From CAKTOF01 sp964523945 (GTDB lineage: Bacteria > Bacillota > Clostridia > Oscillospirales > Oscillospiraceae): a DNA stretch of 13,546 bases. The stretch is from assembly GCA_964523945.1 (NCBI GenBank), contig CAZGBU010000053.1, forward strand, positions 1-13,546, read 5' to 3'. Positions 1 to 7,369 of this stretch are shown here, piece after piece (position 1 is the first letter of the stretch; each line of letters begins with the position of its first letter). A model generated the notes under the pieces. It ran no database searches. It was not told where the DNA came from and saw only the letters and a program-made list of their open reading frames with translations. Both the position numbers and the translations under genes were made by a program.

Positions 1-45
1 ATTATTCCGTCTGCTTCTCGCCCGCACATCATCCAGCCAATCCAT
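1..45 (-). CDS. 5' end of an unidentified gene, cut by the left edge
   Basis: Only the first 15 codons are inside the window, reading MDWLDDVRARSRRNN with no stop. The start is supported by a good ribosome binding site, AAAGGAG on the minus strand at 51-57, five bases before the ATG. The gene lies about 80 nt downstream of the flavin reductase on the same strand, with a long palindrome between them. It may be a separate unit or a partly attenuated continuation. Too little protein is visible to name a family. Confidence 0.5.
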   Translation of the reverse strand, partial: MDWLDDVRARSRRNN

Positions 46-76
46 AGCGTCTCCTTTCTGTCAGTCCCATTGTGCA

Positions 77-110
77 CAAAGCGGGTGCGGCATATGCCGC
101 ACCCGCTTTG
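77..110. terminator. 34-bp perfect palindrome, probable hairpin terminator or attenuator
   Basis: The sequence is a perfect inverted repeat centred between bases 93 and 94, with a CATATG core and GC-rich arms. Transcribed from either strand it would form a very stable hairpin. It starts 17 nt past the stop codon of the flavin reductase gene and before the next minus-strand gene, as expected for a terminator. Only three U residues follow the stem, so it is not a textbook intrinsic terminator. A second 10-bp palindrome, TTGTGCACAA, overlaps its left end at 70-79. Confidence 0.55.
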
Positions 111-126
111 ACTGCCTGTGGAGCAC

Positions 127-1674
127 TCAGACCACAAAGTCGTCGGAGTTGATGTAATCCCACGCCTCCATGCCGGCAATACGCGCGGAGTTGAGCGCAT
201 AGCTCATCGTGGAACCCGGATGATAGAAGCAATACTCGCCCGCAAAGACATGCGCGGTATCCGTGCCGCAGCCGTACAGGCCGGGAATCGGCTTGTCCTC
301 CGTATTGAGCACCTGCATGTTGTAGTTGACCTTGATACCGGCCAGCGAGCCGTAGCCGGACGGGAAGTGACGCGCGACGTAGAACTTCTCGCCGGTGATC
401 GGGCGGAGCCACTTCGACGGCTTGAGGAACTGCGCGTCGTAGCCGCCGGCGTAGGTGTTGTATTCATCGATCGTCTTTTTCAGCGTCGCATAGTCGCAGC
501 CGATAAACTGCGCAACTTCCTCAAGGCTGTTGCACTCGGCAAAGTTCTGCTGCTGGGACTCGTCATCGTCGCCGCGATAGGACACGCCGTTGTCCGCACC
601 GAACACGGAAGAGGTGACATCGCCCTCGGCGCCGGAGAAGTAGAGCTCTTTCTCTTTCTCCCAGTTGGTCAGATCCTTGACCGCATGGTGATAGGTGATG
701 TAGTCCAGGCCGTGCTCTTTGAGGTATTCGATGCCGTCAGAGCCAATGATGGAGTAGGCGCGGTGACCGGTCTGCTGCAGGATCGCGTTGCCGGTAAACG
801 TCGTGTTGTTCATGATCTGCTCGTTGATGATGCGCTCGCCCTGCGGGGAGACCATAATGCAGCTCGGCTGGCGCATGACCTCGGAGAGGGTCTTGAACAC
901 GTCGGTCGTGCCGGGGGTGTTGTAGGTGACCTCCATGCTCAGCGGTGTGTGCGCGCCGCCGATCTCCCAGACCATGTTGATGCCGTCGCCGTCGATGCCC
1001 GGGATGCGGAACGTGAACATGTCTTTGCCCCACTCGTAGCCCAGGTACTTTTTAATCATTTCGACGTTGTTGCCAATGCCGCCGGTGCCGACGATAACGG
1101 CGTCCGCCAGGCACTCGACCTCTTCGCCGGACTCATCGACCGCCAGGACGCCGAGGACCTGTCCCTGGTCGCCGGTGAGGATCTTCTTGACCGGCGTCTT
1201 GAACTGGAACTGCACCCCGAGCTGCGTGGCATAGTCGGTCATCAGCTTGACCATGCGGGAGGCCTGCCGCTCGGTCGGTTTGGTTGTGCCGGGCATCTTG
1301 ATCATGTGCTGCGTGCATTTGCTGTCCTGGAAGTACTTGTACGCGCCGAGGAACTCCACGCCGAAGTTCTCTACCCACTCGACCGTGCTTGCAGACATGT
1401 TGAACCAGCGGCGGACGAGCTTGGCGTCGGCCTTCCAGTGCGTATACTCCATGAAGAAGTTGAACGCCTCGTCCTTGGTGTAGGTGTCCATCTGGTCGCG
1501 CTGATACTTGCTCTCGACCGCGAAGAACGCCATGCCCATATTGGCCGCGCCGCCGAGCGTGGAGCCCTTCTCGAACAGAACGACGTTCGCGCCCTTTTCC
1601 GCCGCCTGCGTTGCAGCGGTGAGGCCGGACATACCGCCGCCAACAACGGCAATATCGACTTCGAGTTTTTTCAT
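127..1674 (-). CDS. FAD-dependent oxidoreductase, fumarate reductase/KstD superfamily
   Basis: The 515-residue protein belongs to the FAD_binding_2 superfamily, which reduces or dehydrogenates activated C=C bonds. The N-terminal Rossmann motif is clear: GGGMSG at residues 12-17, then E35 and a GG pair at 41-42 for FAD. The C-terminal FAD-binding part is at about 440-501, with PIPGLYGCG at 462-470 and PGSTMSYALNSARIAG at 486-501. The usual fumarate reductase H-TMGG segment is replaced by GYGSLAG (440-446). Y484 and G487 recall the Tyr/Gly region of ketosteroid dehydrogenases, an analogy rather than an alignment. There is no Tat signal, FMN-binding or haem domain, so it is probably cytoplasmic and needs an external electron partner. 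The substrate cannot be told. The start follows AAGGAGG at 1684-1690 with 9-nt spacing. It looks monocistronic, between the spoIIE terminator and the palindrome at 77-110. Confidence 0.85.
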   Translation of the reverse strand: MKKLEVDIAVVGGGMSGLTAATQAAEKGANVVLFEKGSTLGGAANMGMAFFAVESKYQRDQMDTYTKDEAFNFFMEYTHWKADAKLVRRWFNMSASTVEWVENFGVEFLGAYKYFQDSKCTQHMIKMPGTTKPTERQASRMVKLMTDYATQLGVQFQFKTPVKKILTGDQGQVLGVLAVDESGEEVECLADAVIVGTGGIGNNVEMIKKYLGYEWGKDMFTFRIPGIDGDGINMVWEIGGAHTPLSMEVTYNTPGTTDVFKTLSEVMRQPSCIMVSPQGERIINEQIMNNTTFTGNAILQQTGHRAYSIIGSDGIEYLKEHGLDYITYHHAVKDLTNWEKEKELYFSGAEGDVTSSVFGADNGVSYRGDDDESQQQNFAECNSLEEVAQFIGCDYATLKKTIDEYNTYAGGYDAQFLKPSKWLRPITGEKFYVARHFPSGYGSLAGIKVNYNMQVLNTEDKPIPGLYGCGTDTAHVFAGEYCFYHPGSTMSYALNSARIAGMEAWDYINSDDFVV

Positions 1675-1771
1675 ACGGTGTATCCTCCTTGTGTTTTATT
1701 CCATTGAACGCCTATAGTTTACACCAATTGCAGCCGAATAGCAAACAATTCTTTGCCGGAATTCGGCATAC

Positions 1772-1798
1772 GTTATAACAAAATCGTGCGATTGTCAT
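1772..1798 (-). promoter_or_regulatory. Possible sigma-A promoter for the flavin reductase gene
   Basis: On the minus strand there is ATGACA at 1793-1798 (5 of 6 to the -35 consensus) and TATAAC at 1772-1777 (5 of 6 to the -10 consensus). They are separated by 15 nt, shorter than the preferred 17. They lie between the spoIIE terminator and the reductase start, giving a leader of about 90 nt. This is a motif-only call. Confidence 0.35.
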
Positions 1799-1802
1799 AC
1801 GC

Positions 1803-1841
1803 AAAAACGCGCACAGGCGGGAAATATTTCCCACCTGTGCG
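1803..1841 (-). terminator. Intrinsic terminator of the spoIIE-like gene
   Basis: A 32-base inverted repeat (1810-1841) with GGGAAATATTTCCC at its core has one non-complementary pair. On the minus-strand RNA that pair is a G-U wobble, so the stem is intact only in the minus direction. It is followed on that strand by CG and a run of five U (1803-1807). It begins 38 nt past the stop codon of the spoIIE-like gene. Confidence 0.9.
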
Positions 1842-1878
1842 GATTCGACAAAAATTGTATCGGATATTTGGTATATTG

Positions 1879-3876
1879 TCACACGGAGGCATACGGCCGC
1901 AGGCGGATCGCCACCGCGGTCGCGTCGTCCTCCCCCGTACACCCTGCGATCAGGCATTCTGCCAGATCCGCAGGCGCGGTGCCGGTCCAGTCGCGCAGGC
2001 GCTGTTCGGTCTGTTTGCCCGCGGCGCCGTCTGAGACCAGCACCAGCCAATCCTCTCCTCTCAGGGACAGGCTGTACCGCCCGATCCGGCAGTCCCCTCC
2101 TGCCGCAAGGCCGGGCGGTACAGTCGCGCTCCCGACCTGCCCGACGCGGCCGCCCCGCCGATGATACGAGGGCGCCGCGCCCTGTTTATAAAGGCAGGCC
2201 TCACCGCTGAGCAGATCAGCCTCAAACAGATCGACGGTCGCAAAGCCGTCGCCGCCGCGCAGCGCCAGCGCTGCACTCAGAAGGCCGATGGCGTCCTCCG
2301 GCGCTGCACCGGCGCGCAGCAGGCTGCTGAGCACTTCAACCGCATGCAGCGATTCTTCTGCCGCACCAGAGCCGGTCCCCATTCCGTCGCACAGCAGCAC
2401 ATACATCTTATGCGCCGGGCCGCGCACGCTCACGCAGCGGTCGCCGGAGATTCCGGGTCCTCTTCGTCCCACCGCGGACGCGCCGATCTCACACCGGTAC
2501 CGATCCGGCCGCACGGCGGTCCGCTCCATCTGCTGCGCGTTGGCCCGCAGGAACGACGCAAGCAGCGAAAGCTGGTCGAGTGCGCTCTTGCGCGAGAGCT
2601 CCGTCTGCGCCCGGAACATCCGCCGGAGCCGCAGCTCGTCCACCTCGCTGTTGACGGTTCGGATAAAGCCGTCAAGCCGGCAGCAGCGGAATTCCGGCGG
2701 GAAATCCTCCCGCACCGCCATGCCGCGTGAGAGAATCTGAGGCGCAGCCGCGCTCAGGATCCGGTAGGTCTGGGTCGCCTCCACCTCCCAGCAGCGTTCA
2801 TAGCCGCCGCAGCAGCGGCAGATGCCGTCCGCCGTCCGGTCAAAGACGACCGCCGCGTCCGTCTGCCGTGCCGGGGCGGCATTTTGCTGCAAAAATGTCT
2901 GGATCGTGTCGAGCGCATCTGCCGCGCTCGACAGCCGTGTCCGCATGGAGACATCCGGCTCCGCTGCAGCCGGGCGGCGGCGCAGCATCAGTCCCGGCAG
3001 CGGGATCGACAGCGCCGCACCCAGTGCCGTCGCGGGGATCAGCGCCAGCGGCGCGCCGGCGCTGAGCAGCACACCCGCTGTCGCCGCGACGGTAAACAGC
3101 GCTGCGCGCGCCAGCCCGGACGGCGTGCGGAACGCCAGGCACAGTACGCCCGCCAGCAGGAACGCCGTGCAGGCCGCGCCGCCCGTTCCCATCGCCAGAT
3201 CGACCGCCAGGCCGCACACGCCGGCCACCGCTGCACCGACTGCCGTCCCCGCAGCACAGATGGATGCGGCCGCAGCCGCAACCGCGCCGAGCGTCATCCC
3301 GCCCGGCAACGGGACAGCACCGAGTCCCATCAGCACACAGACGGTCAAAAACAGCTCCGCCCACCGGTCACCGTCGGCAACAGCCCGCCGGAATCCAACG
3401 GCCCCGACCGCCGCGAGCAGCACCTTTGCGCTGAGCAGCGCAGCCGCCTGTGCCGACCAGTCTACAGCCAGCGTGAACACGCCGCTGATCACGGCTGTCA
3501 TCGCGGCGCAGGCCGCCGGCGCAAACCAGAGCCGGCCATAATACGGCGTCGGTGCAAAGATTCGCGCACAGGCAAAGACCAGCAGCGCGGCCGCCATGCC
3601 CTCCAGCCCCAGATACAGGCCCCAGAACAGGCCATATCCCAGCAGCGCGCCGACCAGCGCGGCCAATGCCCGCATTCCGATCGGCGAGACTGCAATCAGG
3701 CATACCGCCATCGGCAGCGGCGCGCCCAGCACGCCCGCCCCCGCCAGCACCAATCCGCCCGCACCATAGGCCGTGCACACGGCAGCAGCACGCAGAACCG
3801 GGCGGCTCAGGATCGCCTCTGCCATCCGTTCCGCCGCAGCGCGCATCGTATTTGACCGCCGCAGTGTCTGTTTCAT
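1879..3876 (-). CDS. spoIIE: Stage II sporulation protein E-like PP2C phosphatase
   Basis: The 665-residue protein has the SpoIIE layout: about ten hydrophobic segments between residues 28 and 296, a linker and coiled regulatory region (about 310-455), then a PP2C-type phosphatase domain. Phosphatase motifs are present: SGD at 477-479, LCDGMGTG at 495-502, GGDGFATVDL at 541-550, VSDG at 614-617 and GEDDATAV at 648-655. The metal-binding aspartates expected from the family therefore appear intact. A cysteine cluster, C353-C355-C356 with C362-W363, precedes the domain. SpoIIE dephosphorylates the anti-anti-sigma SpoIIAA to free sigma-F in the forespore and helps polar septation. The Bacillus protein is about 827 residues, so this one is compact. 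The start follows AAAGGGGAG (3884-3892) with 7-nt spacing. Other PP2C stress phosphatases are possible, but the multi-pass N-terminus favours SpoIIE. Confidence 0.87.
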   Translation of the reverse strand: MKQTLRRSNTMRAAAERMAEAILSRPVLRAAAVCTAYGAGGLVLAGAGVLGAPLPMAVCLIAVSPIGMRALAALVGALLGYGLFWGLYLGLEGMAAALLVFACARIFAPTPYYGRLWFAPAACAAMTAVISGVFTLAVDWSAQAAALLSAKVLLAAVGAVGFRRAVADGDRWAELFLTVCVLMGLGAVPLPGGMTLGAVAAAAASICAAGTAVGAAVAGVCGLAVDLAMGTGGAACTAFLLAGVLCLAFRTPSGLARAALFTVAATAGVLLSAGAPLALIPATALGAALSIPLPGLMLRRRPAAAEPDVSMRTRLSSAADALDTIQTFLQQNAAPARQTDAAVVFDRTADGICRCCGGYERCWEVEATQTYRILSAAAPQILSRGMAVREDFPPEFRCCRLDGFIRTVNSEVDELRLRRMFRAQTELSRKSALDQLSLLASFLRANAQQMERTAVRPDRYRCEIGASAVGRRGPGISGDRCVSVRGPAHKMYVLLCDGMGTGSGAAEESLHAVEVLSSLLRAGAAPEDAIGLLSAALALRGGDGFATVDLFEADLLSGEACLYKQGAAPSYHRRGGRVGQVGSATVPPGLAAGGDCRIGRYSLSLRGEDWLVLVSDGAAGKQTEQRLRDWTGTAPADLAECLIAGCTGEDDATAVAIRLRPYASV

Positions 3877-3899
3877 ACGTCAACTCCCCTTTCGGATAA

Positions 3900-3920
3900 C
3901 CACAATTTACCATATTGTGG
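3900..3920. promoter_or_regulatory. Inverted repeat in the leader/promoter region of spoIIE
   Basis: CCACAAT at 3900-3906 and ATTGTGG at 3914-3920 are perfect 7-bp arms separated by seven bases. The repeat lies 24-44 bp upstream of the spoIIE-like start codon, just outside its ribosome binding site. It could be an operator or a 5'-UTR stem-loop. No regulator can be assigned from sequence. Confidence 0.35.
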
Positions 3921-3971
3921 CTGCCGTTTCTGTCGGGAAATGAACGCGGAAATGATGCGGCTCGAAATTTC

Positions 3972-4000
3972 TTGCGCAATGGCGATCGCCGGGATATACT
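3972..4000 (+). promoter_or_regulatory. Putative sigma-A promoter of the CYTH-reductase operon
   Basis: TTGCGC at 3972-3977 and TATACT at 3995-4000 are separated by exactly 17 nt. The -10 matches five of six consensus positions and the -35 only three. The spacer holds the 10-bp palindrome GGCGATCGCC (3981-3990). Transcription would start near 4007, about 20 nt before the CYTH start codon. Confidence 0.55.
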
Positions 4001-4025
4001 GAGAGAAGAAAGAGAGGTTCGCCGG

Positions 4026-4625
4026 ATGGGAACAGAATTTGAATGCAAGCTTGCCGTGCCGGATCGCACCGTGCTCCGCGCCATTGCAGACGCGTTTGCG
4101 CCGGAGGCGCCCGCACATACGCAGCAGCTCGAAACGGTCTACTATGACCTGCGCTCGCTCGGCCGGCCGGGATGGATGCTGCGCAGCCGCCGCACCGACG
4201 GCGGCGCGCCGGTCTACACCTGCAAAACGCCGGGCGAGGGTTACGCGCACGGCGAGTGGGAGTGTGCGGCCGCCTCGCCGGCGGAAGCCGCGGCAGCGCT
4301 GGCGGCGGATGGGGCACCGGCCGGGCTGCTGGCGCTGCATGAATTCCGCGTGCTGTGCGGCGCGTCGTTTGCGCGCACGGCCATTTTGCTTGTGCGCGCC
4401 GGCGCGCAGATCGAGCTGGCGCTCGACGACGGCTTCCTCTACGGGCCAGCCGGCCGCGCAGCCGTGTGCGAGGCTGAGCTGGAGCTGAAAGCAGGCCCTG
4501 CCGCGCCGCTGCTCGCCCTGCGCGACGAGCTGATCGCACGCTTTGGCCTGACCGAGGCATTTGAAAGCAAATCTGCGCGCGCAATGGCGCTGGCTGGCCG
4601 CACGCCTGGGGAGGAGACACCATGA
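4026..4625 (+). CDS. CYTH-domain (triphosphate tunnel metalloenzyme-like) protein
   Basis: The 199-residue protein starts with the CYTH signature ExExK (E4, E6, K8). It carries further charged residues typical of the tunnel fold: YYD at 39-41, R53/R55/R56, K67, E77/E79, the CEAELELK strand and a C-terminal ESKSARAMAL segment. CYTH enzymes bind triphosphates plus divalent metal. Family activities include adenylate cyclase, thiamine triphosphatase and inorganic triphosphatase, and none can be chosen here. No CHAD domain is attached. I chose the ATG at 4026 because it keeps ExExK near the N-terminus and follows AGAGAGG (4011-4017) by 8 nt. The stop overlaps the ATG of the flavin reductase (ATGA), so the two are probably translationally coupled, an unusual pairing. 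It is divergent from spoIIE. Confidence 0.85.
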   Translation: MGTEFECKLAVPDRTVLRAIADAFAPEAPAHTQQLETVYYDLRSLGRPGWMLRSRRTDGGAPVYTCKTPGEGYAHGEWECAAASPAEAAAALAADGAPAGLLALHEFRVLCGASFARTAILLVRAGAQIELALDDGFLYGPAGRAAVCEAELELKAGPAAPLLALRDELIARFGLTEAFESKSARAMALAGRTPGEETP

Positions 4626-6622
4626 ACTACGCCAAACTTTTTACACCCATACAGATCGGGACGCTGACGCTGAAGAACCGCATCGCAATGATGGCGATGC
4701 ACCACCTGTACACGGAGGACGGCCTGCCGACCGACCGGTTCTGCGAATACTACTACAAACGCGCCGAAGGCGACGCAGGACTGATTGTCGTCGGCTCGTG
4801 CCGGTTCGACGACTATGGGTCAAAGGCACACACGATGAGCCTGGAATACGACCGCATGATCGCGCCGTGGAAGGTCTTCACCGATGGGATGCACGCGCGC
4901 GGCGCGGCCGTGGCGGTGCAGCTCTACCACGCGGGGCGCTATATGCCCAAGCAGGATGCGCCGGCTGGCCGGGCGTTCTCGCCCAGCCCGACCTTCTGCA
5001 GCTATACGCGCGAGGTTGCCGACGAGATCACCCCCGCGGAGATCGACGAGACGATCCGCCTGTGGGCGGCGGCGGCCGTGCGGGCCAAACAGGCCGGCTT
5101 TGACGCGGTTGAGATCAGCGGATCGGTCGGATACCTGATCTCACAGTTTCTCTCCCCGCTGACCAATCTGCGCACGGACGAGTACGGCGGGTCGTGGGAG
5201 AACCGCCTGCGCTTCCCGCTCCGCGTGATCGCCGCTGTGCGCGAAGCAGTCGGGCCGGATTATCCGGTGCTGCTGCGCATGAGCGGCAGCGATCTAATGC
5301 CCGGCTCGGTGTCCGAGGCGGATCTGATCGACTTCGCCCGCCGTGCCGAGGCTGCCGGTGTCGACTGTCTGGACGTCACCGGCGGCTGGCATGAGACGAG
5401 CGTCCCGCAGCTCCCGCCGGACGACCCGCAGGGCGGCCTTGCTTTTCTCGCGCAGGGGATCCGCGACGCGGTGTCCATCCCCGTCATCGGTGGTATGCGC
5501 GTCAACCGGCCGGAAAAGGCCGAGGAGCTGCTGCTGACCGGCATGTGCGACATCGTCTCGTTCGGCCGGCCGCTGATCGCTGATCCGGATCTGCCCCGCA
5601 AGGCCGAGCGCGGGCAGGAGGCGCTGATTCGAACCTGCGTCGCGTGCAACCAGGGCTGCCTGTCGCGCACGTTTTTCGACCGGCCGGTCGAGTGCTTTGT
5701 CAACGGTCTGGCCGGGCGCGAGTATCAGATCGATGCGGACGCACCCGCAGATCCGGTGAAAAAGATCCTGGTCGTCGGCGGCGGGCCGGCCGGCTGTGAA
5801 GCTGCTATCCGGCTCGCACACCGCGGGCACCGCGTCACGCTCGCCGAACGGGAGCGTGCGCTCGGCGGTCTGCTGCGTCTGGCTGCCGCAGTGCCGACCC
5901 GCTATGAGTTTACCAATCTGATCCACTATTACGAAGCCGCGCTGTTCGAAGCAGGCGCAACGGTCCTGCTGGGCTGTGAGATCACGGCCGACGACGCAAA
6001 GGGCTACGACGCCGTTGTGCTCGCCACCGGCGCGCCGCCCGCCGCGCCGGCACTCGCCGATACAGACGGCGTGCGCGTGCTGACGGTGCGGGATGTGCTC
6101 TCCGGCCCGGCCGCAGCCGGACGGAATGTAATTGTGCTCGGCGGCGACTTTATTGGCTGCGAGACAGCACGCTTTCTTGCGCGCGGCGCATCGCTCTCGC
6201 CTGAGCAGCTCTATTTCCTGACCGTCTATCAGGTGACGCCGCCCGAACACATCGACGCGATGCTGCACAGCGCACGCCGCGCCGTCTCGATCGTGGAACC
6301 GGGCCCGAAAACCGGCGGCGGCTATGAGCGCGGCACAAGCTGGCCGACGTTCGGCGAGCTCAAGCGCCTGGGCGTGCAGCAGTTCAAATCCACCTCGCTC
6401 GTTTCATTTGGCGGCGGAAGCGCGCTGCTCGCCACGCCGGACGGCGAACAGACGATCCCCTGCGACACGCTCGTCGTCAACGGCCGCCGGCAGCCCGGCG
6501 CGCCGCTGGCCGAAGCGATCGAATCACTCGGCATTCCGGTGCATCCGGTCGGCGACTGCGTCCACCCGTCGAGCGCGATGTACGCCATCCGCGACGCCGC
6601 CGCGCTCGGCTGCACGCTCTGA
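4622..6622 (+). CDS. Old Yellow Enzyme/2,4-dienoyl-CoA reductase-like iron-sulfur flavoprotein
   Basis: The 666-residue protein has the full FadH/enoate reductase plan. An FMN-binding TIM barrel (about 1-335) is followed by a CX2CX3CX11C 4Fe-4S site (C339, C342, C346, C358). An FAD/NAD(P)H-binding module follows, with GGGPAG at 386-391 and a second Rossmann-like strand, VIVLGGDFIGCE, at 503-514. In the barrel, SGSVGYL (166-172) and GGWHE (254-258) match the 2,4-dienoyl-CoA reductase type, putting candidate catalytic residues at Y171 and H257. Such enzymes reduce activated double bonds with NAD(P)H through FAD, FeS and FMN. Related clostridial proteins act on enoates, bile-acid intermediates or dienoyl-CoA, and the actual substrate is unknown. 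The ATG overlaps the CYTH stop and has GGGGAGGAG (4608-4616) five bases upstream. No fatty-acid genes are adjacent. Confidence 0.88.
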   Translation: MNYAKLFTPIQIGTLTLKNRIAMMAMHHLYTEDGLPTDRFCEYYYKRAEGDAGLIVVGSCRFDDYGSKAHTMSLEYDRMIAPWKVFTDGMHARGAAVAVQLYHAGRYMPKQDAPAGRAFSPSPTFCSYTREVADEITPAEIDETIRLWAAAAVRAKQAGFDAVEISGSVGYLISQFLSPLTNLRTDEYGGSWENRLRFPLRVIAAVREAVGPDYPVLLRMSGSDLMPGSVSEADLIDFARRAEAAGVDCLDVTGGWHETSVPQLPPDDPQGGLAFLAQGIRDAVSIPVIGGMRVNRPEKAEELLLTGMCDIVSFGRPLIADPDLPRKAERGQEALIRTCVACNQGCLSRTFFDRPVECFVNGLAGREYQIDADAPADPVKKILVVGGGPAGCEAAIRLAHRGHRVTLAERERALGGLLRLAAAVPTRYEFTNLIHYYEAALFEAGATVLLGCEITADDAKGYDAVVLATGAPPAAPALADTDGVRVLTVRDVLSGPAAAGRNVIVLGGDFIGCETARFLARGASLSPEQLYFLTVYQVTPPEHIDAMLHSARRAVSIVEPGPKTGGGYERGTSWPTFGELKRLGVQQFKSTSLVSFGGGSALLATPDGEQTIPCDTLVVNGRRQPGAPLAEAIESLGIPVHPVGDCVHPSSAMYAIRDAAALGCTL

Positions 6623-6708
6623 ACGGCTCCGTCTTCCGGTATCCAGTCAAACGCCTGCCCTGCGGCTGTCCAAAACCGCGCCGGCCAAAGGGTTCAAGGG
6701 CGGAAAAG

Positions 6709-6740
6709 CGTGAAAGGGAACCCGGCAGCTCCCTTTCACG
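6709..6740 (+). terminator. Hairpin after the CYTH-reductase operon
   Basis: Perfect 11-bp arms (6709-6719 and 6730-6740) enclose a 10-nt loop. The hairpin lies about 90 nt past the reductase stop codon. It is followed on the plus strand by TTCAAT, a weak U-tract. It is the first of three hairpins in the 6623-6832 gap, whose first 86 bases hold nothing I recognise. Confidence 0.6.
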
Positions 6741-6762
6741 TTCAATCCATGCCGGATCTGCA

Positions 6763-6798
6763 GCTTGTCCAAAGGCCGCATGCGGCCTTTGGACAAGC
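6763..6798. repeat. 36-bp perfect palindrome between convergent genes
   Basis: The sequence is its own exact reverse complement, centred between 6780 and 6781 with a GCATGC core and AAAGGCC/GGCCTTT arms. It lies between two other hairpins. No U-tract follows on either strand. It probably contributes to bidirectional termination or blocks read-through between the converging genes. Confidence 0.55.
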
Positions 6799-6800
6799 GA

Positions 6801-6830
6801 AAGGGGCAGGCACTTTTGTGCCTGCCCCTT
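6801..6830 (-). terminator. Hairpin terminator of the sigma/anti-sigma operon
   Basis: Perfect 13-bp arms (6801-6813 and 6818-6830) with a four-base loop start only two bases past the stop codon of the anti-sigma-like gene on the minus strand. The stem is very GC-rich. The following minus-strand bases are TTTCGCTT, so the U-tract is short. Confidence 0.7.
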
Positions 6831-6832
6831 GG

Positions 6833-7369
6833 TCATGAATCGGCAATTTCCGGATCGGAACAGAATGTATACGTCCTGTGCTCGCCGGTTTCGGTGTCAA
6901 GCTCCACCGTGATGGTCCAGTCCGCCGCGGTTCCGGTGACTTCCGCCCGCAACGTGTAGCCGTCTGCTGTGTAAGCATACTGGTAAATGCCGTCCGCTTC
7001 GAGCGCTTCGGTGATATCCACCTCTTCGTGCGGCATGACCAGGATCGCGCGGCCATCGCGCTCTTCCACCCAGGCGTTCTGGATGGTAATATCAACCACG
7101 GTCCCATCGGCCAGCGTACCGGTCGTGTGGAACGGATCCTCCATCCCCAGCACGGAGACGACCCAGCCCATCACGGCGCCGTCGGTGGCAGCATTGACCC
7201 CCACCACGGATAAACACAGCACCGCGCAGGCCGCCAGCGCGGTCAGCGCCCGCCGGCTCACCCGGCGGCGTTTTGTTGTTTCATTCGTCATGTTCATAAC
7301 CTCCTGTACCCGTTTTTCCGAGGGTTTGAGTCGGGAGAATGCTGCCTGATAAAGCTCTCGCTGTGTCAT
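6833..7369 (-). CDS. Probable membrane-anchored anti-sigma factor
   Basis: The 178-residue protein has a basic N-terminal cytoplasmic part (1-40, with KRRRVSRR at 33-40), one transmembrane helix (about 41-60) and a 115-residue extracytoplasmic domain rich in Thr/Val/acidic residues. I do not recognise a named domain. The call rests on topology and context. Its ATG overlaps the stop of the ECF sigma gene by four bases (ATGA), the usual sigma/anti-sigma arrangement. The N-terminal segment (MTQRELYQAAFSRLKPSEKR) would be the sigma-binding part. No zinc-binding HxxxCxxC motif is seen. The exterior domain may sense an envelope signal, but which one is unknown. It could also be another membrane-linked sigma-operon protein. 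Confidence 0.7.
   Translation of the reverse strand: MTQRELYQAAFSRLKPSEKRVQEVMNMTNETTKRRRVSRRALTALAACAVLCLSVVGVNAATDGAVMGWVVSVLGMEDPFHTTGTLADGTVVDITIQNAWVEERDGRAILVMPHEEVDITEALEADGIYQYAYTADGYTLRAEVTGTAADWTITVELDTETGEHRTYTFCSDPEIADS

Noticed and set aside
118..1707. A 529-codon open frame on the plus strand
   Set aside because: It lies wholly opposite the flavin reductase, whose protein has clear FAD motifs and a good ribosome binding site. The antisense frame is a by-product of high-GC codon use and has no recognisable domain.
2161..3855. Several long plus-strand frames opposite spoIIE
   Set aside because: Arg/Ala/Pro-rich low-complexity products with no ribosome binding site or family signature. 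The SpoIIE frame explains the region.
3930..3938. A Spo0A-box-like TCTGTCGGG upstream of spoIIE
   Set aside because: Only six of nine positions fit the 0A-box consensus TTTGTCRAA. This is too weak to call without other evidence.
3981..3990. GGCGATCGCC palindrome, resembling the HIP1 motif
   Set aside because: A single copy in GC-rich DNA. It lies in a promoter spacer and may be chance, with no sign of a repeat family here.
5294..6268. A 324-codon minus-strand frame opposite the ene-reductase
   Set aside because: It overlaps catalytic and FeS-site codons of a well-supported gene and has no coherent domain.
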